NCBI RefSeq assembly: GCF_900128485.1
Contig: NZ_LT635859.1
Span: forward strand, 144,848 to 208,847
Direction: 5' to 3'
Source of the DNA: Duodenibacillus massiliensis
GTDB taxonomy: Bacteria; Pseudomonadota; Gammaproteobacteria; Burkholderiales; Burkholderiaceae_F
Length of the DNA: 64,000 bases
The notes below the pieces were generated by a model that did no database searches, was not told where the DNA came from, and worked only from the letters and a program-made list of their open reading frames with translations. The position numbers and the translations under genes are program-made. Positions 28,372-35,584 of this stretch are shown one piece after another (position 1 is the first letter of the stretch; every line of letters begins with the position of its first letter).

Positions 28372-28462
28372 GGAAGGGTGGCAGAGTGGTCGAATGCGCC
28401 GGACTCGAAATCCGGTATACGGTTATACCGTATCGAGGGTTCGAATCCCTCCCCTTCCGCCA
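28372..28462 (+). tRNA. tRNA-Ser(CGA)
   Basis: A 91-nt class II tRNA: acceptor GGAAGGG/CCCTTCC, anticodon loop CTCGAAA (CGA), a long variable arm (near 28413-28432), T-loop GGTTCGAATCC and encoded CCA at 28460-28462. Its 3' end borders the prophage remnant, so it is the likely attB/attL site. Confidence 0.96.
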
Positions 28463-28623
28463 TGCACAGCACGCTAAGGCTCGCGACTCGCGGGCCTTTG
28501 TTTTATGCGCCTTCCGCGCCTTTTCCAACACCGGCGCACCTTCCAACGATTTCCCGATCTGTTTCGTCGTGTGTCATCGTGTCTCATAATCTCCCATAAA
28601 ATAGACCTCGAATCCCAGTATTC

Positions 28624-28697
28624 CCCACGCGTTTGGGGAAACTTTTCCCACACTTTCCCCAAAAGTCAAAAAAGTGTGGGAAACCAAAACGCGTGGG
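28624..28697. repeat. Nested inverted repeats upstream of the integrase stub
   Basis: An outer 11-bp pair (28624-28634 with 28687-28697, CCCACGCGTTT/AAACGCGTGGG) encloses an inner perfect 13-bp pair (28644-28656 with 28671-28683, TTTCCCACACTTT/AAAGTGTGGGAAA). The position between the tRNA and the integrase start suits arm-type or regulatory sites of a phage recombinase. Confidence 0.75.
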
Positions 28698-28731
28698 AAA
28701 CAGCGTCAGGAGCGCTCTTTTTGTGGGAAAC
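28676..28731 (+). repeat. Three direct copies of GTGGGAAAC
   Basis: Identical 9-mers lie at 28676-28684, 28693-28701 and 28723-28731, with a related GGGGAAAC at 28635-28642. Direct 9-10 bp repeats beside an integrase gene and its att site are typical arm-binding sites of tyrosine recombinases. Confidence 0.65.
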
Positions 28732-28745
28732 CGTCCGGAGACACA

Positions 28746-28901
28746 ATGAAATCAACCATTCCGAACCTTTGCATAAAGACGTCCAAGGGCAGGCAGTATT
28801 ACGTCGCCCAGGTGACGATTGACGGCAAGCGCATCGACCGCAGGCTAGGGTTAAATACCCCTGTTAGCGAGCCAACAAGCTCAACCGCAAACCCGCGCTA
28901 G
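28746..28901 (+). pseudogene. Tyrosine-recombinase integrase, N-terminal stub
   Basis: About 42 recognisable residues (MKSTIPNLCIKTSKGRQYYV, then AQVTIDGKRIDRRLGLNT) match the arm-binding three-stranded sheet of phage integrases (pattern: G-x-YY-x-x-x-x-I-x-GKR-x-x-R-x-LG). Reading ends after 51 codons; the core-binding and catalytic domains are absent. GGAG lies 6 nt before the ATG. It sits 280 bp from the tRNA, as an integrase should. Confidence 0.75.
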
Positions 28902-29026
28902 ACACAAAAATCCACACACACCCGCGGTGGGTAATGCGGTTGCAAAATTTGAAGCTGTGTGATCAGTTGAGCGAGTAAAAGGTGCCCAAAAGGCACCTTT
29001 GGCATACCTGAAAGAAACAGCAAAAG

Positions 29027-29060
29027 AAAAGCCCGATCCACCAAGGAAGCGGGCTTTTTT
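29027..29060. terminator. Bidirectional terminator after the HicB gene
   Basis: AAAAGCCCG/CGGGCTTTT with a 14-nt loop has T-runs on both strands. It lies 6 bp beyond the hicB stop on the minus strand and also closes the integrase stub on the plus strand. Confidence 0.85.
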
Positions 29061-29065
29061 GTTGG

Positions 29066-29500
29066 TCACGGCTCCTTTTCAAGCGTCAGCGACAATCGGA
29101 ACCCGAGCTTGCTCATGGCCTCTTCTATCGCCTCTATGCTGGCCTTGTCTTTGGACAGATCAACATACCGCTGAGCCTGAGTCTGTGTGATGTTGTTCAT
29201 GCGGGCGATGTCTGCGACCCGGTAACGGTTTTCGACCATGTAGTTCCAGAACAGAATTTTCGCCTGCACGCGAGCCGGGATGTAAACCGGCGTCTCCCCG
29301 TCCTGAAGCGGGCTAGGCAGCGGGATGGCGCGGCGCTTCTGACGGTACAGAAGCTCCATCACTCCCGGGACGCACTGAGCGGCCGCCGTGACAGCTCCTT
29401 CCAGTGTCGGATCCTCGTAAGTGCATTCAGGAAGATCGCGGCAGGTGACAACGAAAACATCCCGATCAGGGGACTTGACAACTTTGATGCCGTAATACAT
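29066..29500 (-). CDS. hicB: Solitary HicB-family antitoxin
   Basis: A 144-residue protein with both HicB parts: the N-terminal RNase-H-like fold (MYYGIKVVKSPDRDVFVVTC, DLPECTYEDPTLEGAVTAAA, IPLPSPLQDGE) and a C-terminal helix-turn-helix (residues ~85-125, VQAKILFWNYM, YRVADIARMNNITQTQAQRY). HicB neutralises the mRNase HicA and represses its own operon. No hicA is seen; the position upstream where hicA normally lies is taken by an unrelated 56-codon ORF that overlaps this start. AAGGAG lies 6 nt before the ATG. It is intact, unlike the phage genes around it. Confidence 0.88.
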   Translation of the reverse strand: MYYGIKVVKSPDRDVFVVTCRDLPECTYEDPTLEGAVTAAAQCVPGVMELLYRQKRRAIPLPSPLQDGETPVYIPARVQAKILFWNYMVENRYRVADIARMNNITQTQAQRYVDLSKDKASIEAIEEAMSKLGFRLSLTLEKEP

Positions 29501-29636
29501 ATACTTCTCCTTGGACAGTGAGGTTTGTGGATGCCTCCCGCTTTGGCTTTGGCTTTAGCTTGATTCTGATCTTGAGCCTGATAAACACGAGATTTAAATC
29601 AGCTTCGGCCGTTATGCCTTTTACTTTCAGATCCAC
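29466..29636 (-). CDS. 56-codon ORF in the hicA position, overlapping hicB
   Basis: The GTG at 29636 follows a near-perfect ribosome site (AAAGGAGGTGA, 29641-29652) and opens a frame of 56 residues that starts VDLKVKGITAEADLNLVFIR and contains the basic segment KIRIKLKPKPKRE. It overlaps the hicB start by 35 nt. An ATG 2 nt upstream of the GTG is in another frame and stops after three codons. The size and place are those of HicA, but the sequence shows no HicA double-stranded-RNA-binding fold or its catalytic histidine. It may be a toxin replacement, a leader peptide for translational coupling, or spurious. Confidence 0.45.
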   Translation of the reverse strand: MDLKVKGITAEADLNLVFIRLKIRIKLKPKPKREASTNLTVQGEVYVLRHQSCQVP

Positions 29637-29662
29637 ATATCTCACCTCCTTTATGAGATAGT

Positions 29663-29689
29663 ATTATACATAAAGGGCTTAAAAAGCAA
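29663..29689 (-). promoter_or_regulatory. Promoter of the 56-codon ORF and hicB
   Basis: A perfect minus-strand -10 TATAAT (29663-29668) with a TTGCTT -35 candidate at 29684-29689 (15-bp spacer). The palindromic-looking CTATCTCATAAAGGAGGTGAGATATG stretch just downstream could be bound by the HicB helix-turn-helix. Confidence 0.5.
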
Positions 29690-29745
29690 AGCAAATAATG
29701 TAAAATGTAGGTCGGTTTATCTGGCCTTTTTTATTGGGCTACGCA

Positions 29746-30214
29746 ATGGCAACCGCAAAGAAGAAACCGGCCGCAAAGCGTAAGACCGGACGGCCCACCA
29801 AGTACACGAAAGAGCTCGCAGACAAGCTCTGCGAGCTGCTTGCCGAAGGCAAGTCGATCAACCAGATCAGCAAGATGAGGGGAATGCCCCATCGAAGCAC
29901 GGTCTGGGGATGGCAGGACGAGCATCCCGAGTTTTTCGACAAGACAGCGCGGGCGCGCGCGAGGTGCGGACGTCTACGATGAGAGACGGCGTCAGAGCGC
30001 CACCCGTCTCATCGACATTGTGGAGGCCGCAGTCAAGTCGGGCATCGAAATCCCTAAAGGCGTGGTCGAAGGTCTGAACGTCGCCATGAGAAAAGACGCC
30101 CGCAGTGCCGCGAACCTCAACCCGCAACGCTTCTCAGAGAAGCAGAAGATCGACGTCAATTCGACGGTGATACAGCCTCAGACAGTGACCATCGTCAACG
30201 ACCTCAAAGAGTGA
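29746..30214 (+). pseudogene. Phage terminase small subunit, frameshifted
   Basis: The first frame (ATG 29746) encodes a Lys-rich start and RTGRP-like KTGRPTKYTKELADKLCELL plus a helix-turn-helix (EGKSINQISKMRGMPHRSTV, WGWQDEHPEFFDKTARARA), the DNA-binding region of small terminases. The frame breaks near 29956-29960, in a GC-repetitive spot, and a +1 frame continues the protein (GADVYDERRRQSATRLIDIV ... VTIVNDLKE) to the stop at 30214. One base too many explains the break. Recognition of cos/pac DNA would be its role; the gene is probably dead. Confidence 0.8.
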
Positions 30215-30217
30215 AGC

Positions 30218-31474
30218 ATGGCAGCAGCCGGACGAAAAAACGTTTTAAGCGAGGTCGTCGGCAAGGGTTATCGGGACTTCTGGAACAGCCGGAGGCGCTA
30301 CCTGGTATGCAAAGGCTCGCGCGGCTCGAAGAAATCGAAGACAACCGCCCTGAGGTTGATCGTCAACCTCATGAGCCACCCGGAGGCGAATGCCCTTGTG
30401 ATCCGGCGCTACGCCCGATCTCTCCGCGACTCGTGCTTTGCTGACCTTGAGTGGGCCATTCACCGACTCGGCTTTGACAGCGACTGGCGCGCGACTGCGA
30501 GCCCGCTTGAGATCGTCCGGATCAGCACCGGGCAGAAGATCCTTTTCCGGGGCCTCGACGACGGCCAGAAGGTGACGTCCGTCACGGTGGCCCAAGGCGT
30601 GCTCTGCTGGGTGTGGTGCGAAGAAGCCTCTCAGCTTGAGAGCGAAGCCGAATTTAATAAGCTCGATCTCAGCATCCGCGTCCAAGTGCCGGCGGGTCTG
30701 TGGAAAGAGATCGTCCTGACGCTCAACCCTTGGAGCGAGACGTGGTGGGGAAAACGCCGCTTTTTTGACAAGCCGAACCCCGAGGTGACGGCGCTCACGA
30801 CCACGTACCTCTGCAATGAGTTTTTAGACGACAAGGACTGGGCGCTTTTTGAGGACCTCCGGGTCAACTTCCCTAGACGCTACCGGATCGAAGGTCTGGG
30901 CGAATGGGATATCGCGGAGGGCTTGATCTATCCGGATGCGAAGATCGTGAGCTTTGACCGCGAGGCCATGAAGAGCCGGCGCGACCTTAAAGCCTTTTAC
31001 GGCGTGGACTTCGGCTTCACCGACCCGACTGCGTTTGTGGGCGGCTTCTACGATCCGGCCCCAAAGACCGTTTTTTTGGCCTGGGAGATTTACGAGCGCG
31101 GGCTCACGAATCAAGCGCTTGCCGCCCGGATCAAAGGCTTCGGCCTCAGACGCGAGAAGGTCACCTGCAACAGCGCAGAACCGAAAAGCATCGAGGAGCT
31201 GAGGTCTGCCGGCATCAACGCGGTGCCGGCCACGAAGGAACAAGACAGCGTCCGCTACGGCATTCAGTGGCTCCAAGGCGTGCACATCGTGGTGCATCCG
31301 GACTGAGTGAACGTGGCGCACGAGATTCAGAACTACGCTTGGGCCAAGGACAAGGACGGACGTCCAACCGACAAGCCCGAGCACGATTTCAGCCACAGTA
31401 TGGACAGCCTGCGCTACGGCGTTGAGCCGTTGTTAACAGGAGCTAGCTCAGTATGGGAGCGAAAGATGTTTTAA
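30218..31474 (+). pseudogene. Phage terminase large subunit, interrupted by TGA
   Basis: A PBSX-type packaging motor. The ATPase has the Walker A-like VCKGSRGSKKSKTT (about 30-43) and Walker B LCWVWCEEASQLE; the nuclease begins GVDFGFTDPTAF. After HPD the frame meets TGA at 31304-31306 (362 codons), but the same frame continues beyond it for 55 more codons with coding character (NVAHEIQNYAWAKDKDGRP, EHDFSHSMDSLRYG), including the last nuclease Asp. The TGA is probably a mutated Cys codon (family: HPDC). It starts 3 bp after the small subunit. Confidence 0.88.
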
Positions 31475-31925
31475 ACCGATTTCTCGGTCACGTGACCGCC
31501 AAGCGCGACAACGCGGCGAGCTTCATGACGTCCCTGCCCGGGGCGCCCGGCTCCACAATGGAGTCGCGCCAGCCGCTCTCGCAGGATCAGCTCGAAAAGC
31601 TCTACCGGACGAACTGGATCGCCCGCAAGGTCTGTGACCTCTACGCCGCCGACATGGTCTCGGCGGGCGTTGAGTGGGACATCGATGCCGACACGACCGA
31701 ACTTCTTGAGAAGGCGTTTCGGCGTCTGCAGGTGTGGGGTGCGCTTGAGCAAGCGGTTAAGCTCGCGCGCCTTTACGGTGGGTCGATCATTCTGATGGGG
31801 ACGGCCGCGCCGGACCCGACGAGCCGCTCAACACGGGCGAAGCCCTCCTCGGCCTGCGGGTCTTTGACCGCTACGAAGCAAAGCCGCCCCCGAAGGGACG
31901 GCCCGTAAGCCCGGCAACGCTCAGG
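31453..31925 (+). pseudogene. Phage portal protein (DUF1073 type), N-terminal fragment
   Basis: ATG 31453 opens a frame with SRQPLSQDQLEKLYRTNWIA, RKVCDLYAADMVSAGVEW and LEQAVKLARLYGGSIILMGT, the N-terminal hallmark of DUF1073 portal proteins. Near 31805-31815 the frame breaks: the +1 frame carries on with DEPLNTGEALLGLRVFDRYE. The gene then ends where rlmB begins on the other strand, so about two thirds of the portal are missing. The frame stop at 31908 is an artefact of the shift. Confidence 0.82.
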
Positions 31926-31927
31926 CG

Positions 31928-32671
31928 TTATTTTGCCTGCGTTCTCTGCCGCACGGTCTCAAACAGGCAGATGCCGCTTGCCACCGAGACGTTGAGACTT
32001 TCCACGGTCCCCAGCATCGGGATTTTCGCAAGCTCATCGCACCTCTTGCGGGTGAGCTGTCGGAGCCCCTCGCCTTCGGCGCCGAGCACCCAGGCAAAGG
32101 CGCGCTTCTGGTCAAAGTCATAAATCGACTTTTCCGCTTCTCCGGCCGTTCCCACCACCAGTACGCCCGCTTCCCGAAGTTCCACAATGCTTGCGGCAAG
32201 GTTGGTGACGCTTACAACGGGCACTGTTTCCCAGGCGCCTGCGGCAGCTTTGGCCGCTGCCGGCGAAAAAGAGGCCGAGCGGTCCTTGGGCGCCACAACC
32301 GCCTGCACACCCGCGGCGTCCGCGACACGCAGGCAGGCGCCGAAGTTACGGGGATCGGTGACGCCGTCAAGAATCAGAAGCAGTGTCTTATCGGTGATGC
32401 TGTCAAGCAGCTCATCAAAGGTGAGCGTATTGACGATTTCGTCCGCGAGAGCCACCACACCCTGATGCGGCAGATCGGGCGCAAGGCCGTCGAGCCTTCT
32501 GGCATCGGCCTGTACAACCTTGATGCCGGACTTATTGAGCCGCGCGCAGCACTCATGCATGCGCTTGTCGCGGCGCTGCGCGTCCACATAAACCACCTTC
32601 ACACTCTCGGGCTTTAATCTCACCCGGGCATTAACGGCATGAAAACCTGCCAGAACGACCTGCTTACTCAT
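31928..32671 (-). CDS. rlmB: 23S rRNA (guanosine(2251)-2'-O)-methyltransferase
   Basis: A 247-residue SpoU/TrmH-type knotted methyltransferase. N-terminal substrate-binding part (VVLAGFHAVNARVRLKPESV), then SPOUT motifs: LLLILDGVTDPRNFGACLRV, WVLGAEGEGLRQLTRKRCD and IPMLGTVESLNVSVASGICL. Length and ends are normal, so the prophage remnant behind it did not truncate it. It follows rnr by 14 bp, the usual rnr-rlmB pair. Confidence 0.96.
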   Translation of the reverse strand: MSKQVVLAGFHAVNARVRLKPESVKVVYVDAQRRDKRMHECCARLNKSGIKVVQADARRLDGLAPDLPHQGVVALADEIVNTLTFDELLDSITDKTLLLILDGVTDPRNFGACLRVADAAGVQAVVAPKDRSASFSPAAAKAAAGAWETVPVVSVTNLAASIVELREAGVLVVGTAGEAEKSIYDFDQKRAFAWVLGAEGEGLRQLTRKRCDELAKIPMLGTVESLNVSVASGICLFETVRQRTQAK

Positions 32672-32685
32672 GATTTTTTCTCGCT

Positions 32686-35193
32686 TTATTTAGCTACGGT
32701 TTTGTTTTTGTTCTTATTCTTTTTCTTGCGTTTTTTACGGGGCTTGGGAAAGTCCTCGTCAAAGTCGAAGTCTTCCCGAAAGCTTGACCAGTCGTCTCCG
32801 TCGTCGTCATCGTCGTCGAAATCCCAGTCGTCAAACCGACGGCGCCCGAATCCGCGCGAACCAAAGCCCTCTCTTTCCCCGGTATAGATCGTAAAGTCCA
32901 CGCGCAGTGTTTCGGTGTCTGCGCTTTCGACCGTGGCCTTCACGCGTTTACCGATATAAAACTTCTCGCGCCCGCTGCGCCCGGTCATGGTGTTTTCCGA
33001 GGCATCAAACTCGTAGTAGTCGGGGCCGATCTTTGAGACGTGCACGAAGCCTTCGACGTAAGGATCATCAAGCGTCACATAAAGCCCTGCGGCAATAACG
33101 CCCGTGACGGTCCCTTCAAAGGACTTTCCGCAAAACTGCGAAATGTAGCGGCATTTAAGCCAGCTGACAACTTCGCGCGAAGCATCATCGGCACGGCGCT
33201 CGGCCGCAGAGCAGATGAGCCCCAACTCACGCCAGGCTTCAAGCTGCTTTACCTGGCGCGCAGCAACCGGTGTCTCACGGTTTTGGGCGCGCTCTGCGTT
33301 TTCCCGCGTGAGTTTGCGGCCGTTAAAGCCGTCCATGAGCCGCGTGAAATCCCCTTCAAAGACGGGCGAATACTTGCGGCGCGACAAAAGCGCACGGATC
33401 GTGCGGTGCACGAGAAGGTCCGGATAGCGGCGAATGGGCGACGTAAAGTGCGTGTAGGCAGGGTAATTGAGACCGTAGTGTCCGCAGTTGTCGGGACTGT
33501 AGACCGCGCGCTGCATGGAGCGCAGCATGGCGGCCTGCACGACGTCGCTCACCGGGCTCTCCTTAAGGCTTGCAAGCACCTTTTCAAAGTCAGCCGCCCC
33601 GGGTTTATCGCCGCCCCCGAGCCTCAGATGCATCGAGGAAAGCGTCGCACGTAATGCCGCAAGCTTATCGGCGGCCGGCGGCTCATGAATCCGGAATAAG
33701 GACATCGCCTTTTTGCGGCCGATAAAGTCCGCGGCACAGACGTTGGCCGCGAGCATGCACTCTTCAATGAGGCGGTGCGCGTCGTTATGGTCTCTACGGT
33801 GAATGGCTTTAATGAGGCCCTTTTCGTCGAGATCAAACTGCGTTTCCGTCGTCTCAAAGTCAATTGCACCGCGTCTGACGCGCGCGGCACGAAAGGCCTT
33901 ATAAAGGTCGTAAAGCGCCTTAATATCTTCAAGGCTTCCGCCGCGGCCGATGAGATCGTCACTTTTTCCCTGCAGTGCCGCCCACACGGCGGTGTAGGTA
34001 AGCCTTGCGTGCGAGTGAATGAGTGCCGGATAAAACTGATAAGCCGACACCAGACCGTCCGTACCCACCATCATGTCGCAGACCAAAACCGCGCGGTCTA
34101 CGCCGGGATTTAAGGAACACAACCCGTTACTTAACTTCTCGGGGAGCATCGGTATGACGCAGCTCGGAAAGTAGACACTCGTGGCGCGGTTTAAGGCTTC
34201 TTTATTAAGGGCCGAACCTTCAGTGACATAGTGACTGACGTCGGCAATTGCGACCAAAAGGCGCCAGCCCGATTTCTCCGGCGTACACCACACCGCATCG
34301 TCAAAGTCTCGGGAGTCTTCGCCGTCAATCGTCATAAAGCCGATGTCGCGCAGATCGATGCGCTCATCGGCCTCTTCGGCACCGGGGTCTGAGGGCAGAG
34401 CCTCGGCTTCCTTAACGACCGCCTCAGAAAAAATGTGCGGCAGATCGTATTTGGCAAGCGCCACCTCAAGCTCACCCGAAGACGTGTCCGCGTCTTCAAT
34501 CACCTTCACCACGTGTCCGGTGGGTGTGCCGGTAAAACCCAGCGGTCGCGGATCGGTTTCAACCTGGATTTTTACGTCCCTGCCGCCCGGCACCTGCCAG
34601 GGTTTGTCCAGATCGATGGAAGCCATGGTGAAAAAACGGCTCACCGGTCTCAGGGACTTCAAGGCTTTTTTCCTGAGGTCCAGATAGTCCAGGGGGCAGA
34701 TATAACGTCTTGCGGGCTGCTCAAGAAGGGCGGCAATCCAAACGGTATCCGTGCGTCCGTCAGCCTCACAGGCAAGTACCCTGTCGCCCGGCAGCATGTT
34801 CTCGCAAACGTCAAGGAGCGTCTCGCAGTCCACTCGCTCACCTCGGTCATTTTCAATGAGCACGTGGTCAGAAACGTTGCTCACCGTTGCGGTAAACCAG
34901 CGCCAGCCTTCTTTGCGGAAAAACTGATTCTTTTCCCGGTCGTAGCCCACAAAGGGCATGTCCATGTACCAGAGACCGTCTTTTTCAGTTGCAAATGTCT
35001 TAAGCGACTCGGCCTCAAACCCGGTCGTGCGGCTCATGTCCGCCAGAGTCACCCCGTCTTTTGCCTGCCAGAGCACAAAGCAGATACGCGAGACAATCAG
35101 AGCCTCATCGCTGCTGCCGCGTTGCTTGCGGGGTTTGATGATTTCGAGCCCGGCCGCCAGCGGCGTTTTCTTTTTCGTTTTTGTCTGAGCCAT
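32686..35193 (-). CDS. rnr: Ribonuclease R
   Basis: An 835-residue 3'-5' exoribonuclease for structured RNA. Cold-shock domains occupy about 70-250; the RNB catalytic domain follows with DLRDIGFMTIDGEDSRDFDD (the four catalytic acids) and DVSHYVTEGSALNKEALNRA; YTHFTSPIRRYPDLLVHR is the RNB end; the S1 domain (SFEGTVTGVIAAGLYVTLDD) is near 640-720. The tail is unusual: an aspartate cluster (DDWDFDDDDDDGDDW, about 785-800) followed by a basic KKRKKKNKNKNK end. It is divergent from tRNA-Leu. Confidence 0.97.
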   Translation of the reverse strand: MAQTKTKKKTPLAAGLEIIKPRKQRGSSDEALIVSRICFVLWQAKDGVTLADMSRTTGFEAESLKTFATEKDGLWYMDMPFVGYDREKNQFFRKEGWRWFTATVSNVSDHVLIENDRGERVDCETLLDVCENMLPGDRVLACEADGRTDTVWIAALLEQPARRYICPLDYLDLRKKALKSLRPVSRFFTMASIDLDKPWQVPGGRDVKIQVETDPRPLGFTGTPTGHVVKVIEDADTSSGELEVALAKYDLPHIFSEAVVKEAEALPSDPGAEEADERIDLRDIGFMTIDGEDSRDFDDAVWCTPEKSGWRLLVAIADVSHYVTEGSALNKEALNRATSVYFPSCVIPMLPEKLSNGLCSLNPGVDRAVLVCDMMVGTDGLVSAYQFYPALIHSHARLTYTAVWAALQGKSDDLIGRGGSLEDIKALYDLYKAFRAARVRRGAIDFETTETQFDLDEKGLIKAIHRRDHNDAHRLIEECMLAANVCAADFIGRKKAMSLFRIHEPPAADKLAALRATLSSMHLRLGGGDKPGAADFEKVLASLKESPVSDVVQAAMLRSMQRAVYSPDNCGHYGLNYPAYTHFTSPIRRYPDLLVHRTIRALLSRRKYSPVFEGDFTRLMDGFNGRKLTRENAERAQNRETPVAARQVKQLEAWRELGLICSAAERRADDASREVVSWLKCRYISQFCGKSFEGTVTGVIAAGLYVTLDDPYVEGFVHVSKIGPDYYEFDASENTMTGRSGREKFYIGKRVKATVESADTETLRVDFTIYTGEREGFGSRGFGRRRFDDWDFDDDDDDGDDWSSFREDFDFDEDFPKPRKKRKKKNKNKNKTVAK

Positions 35194-35204
35194 TCGTTTT
35201 TAAT

Positions 35205-35232
35205 TTGACAATCGGAAAATCTTCGGCATAAT
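35205..35232 (+). promoter_or_regulatory. tRNA-Leu promoter
   Basis: A perfect -35 TTGACA (35205-35210), 16-bp spacer and -10 CATAAT (35227-35232), with the tRNA 5' end 18 bp further. Confidence 0.8.
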
Positions 35233-35250
35233 ACGCGTCTCAGGATTTTT

Positions 35251-35335
35251 GCCCAAGTGGCGAAATTGGTAGACGCACTGTGTTCAGGTCGCAGCGCCGT
35301 GAGGCATGCTGGTTCGAGTCCAGTCTTGGGCACCA
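35251..35335 (+). tRNA. tRNA-Leu(CAG)
   Basis: An 85-nt class II tRNA: acceptor GCCCAAG/CTTGGGC, anticodon loop TTCAGGT (CAG), variable arm near 35295-35310, T-loop GGTTCGAGTCC and encoded CCA at 35333-35335. Confidence 0.96.
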
Positions 35336-35360
35336 AATCTCAAAAATCCTGTTCCGAATG

Positions 35361-35385
35361 AACCCTTGGCAACAAGGGTTTTTTC
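35361..35385 (+). terminator. Terminator of tRNA-Leu
   Basis: A perfect 7-bp stem AACCCTT/AAGGGTT with a 6-nt loop is followed by TTTTC, 26 bp after the tRNA. Confidence 0.85.
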
Positions 35386-35584
35386 GTATCCGGCGTTTGT
35401 ATCGACCCAAAAGCGCGGCTGCCGGTTTTTAAAGCCCTCAGCCGATTCCGTCAACCCCGACCTTTCTCACACGTAGCGCAGGTTAACACACATCGCTCTG
35501 CGTGTCTGTTTCATTAACCCGGGGCCGCGGGTACGTATGTCACCCTGAAGCCCCCTGACAGAGCCCGGCTCAGGATTGGCTTAT

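Larger units (their letters stand above)
28463..31925. mobile_element. Decayed prophage remnant behind tRNA-Ser
   Basis: The stretch between tRNA-Ser and the end of rlmB holds an integrase stub, repeat sites, a HicB-type antitoxin, a frameshifted small terminase, a nonsense-interrupted large terminase and a truncated, frameshifted portal gene. The order TerS-TerL-portal is that of a tailed-phage packaging module. Everything beyond the portal N-terminal part is gone and the remnant ends directly at the rlmB stop. No att repeat is seen at the right end. Confidence 0.9.

Noticed and set aside
28053-28472. A 139-codon minus-strand frame with the phrase GFEPSIRYNRIPDFES
   Set aside because: It is the antisense of tRNA-Ser and of the tRNA relic; such frames are frequent false genes.
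31900-31930. Search for a right-hand att repeat of the prophage at the rlmB end
   Set aside because: No match to the tRNA-Ser 3' end is visible, so the right border seems to be a deletion joint.
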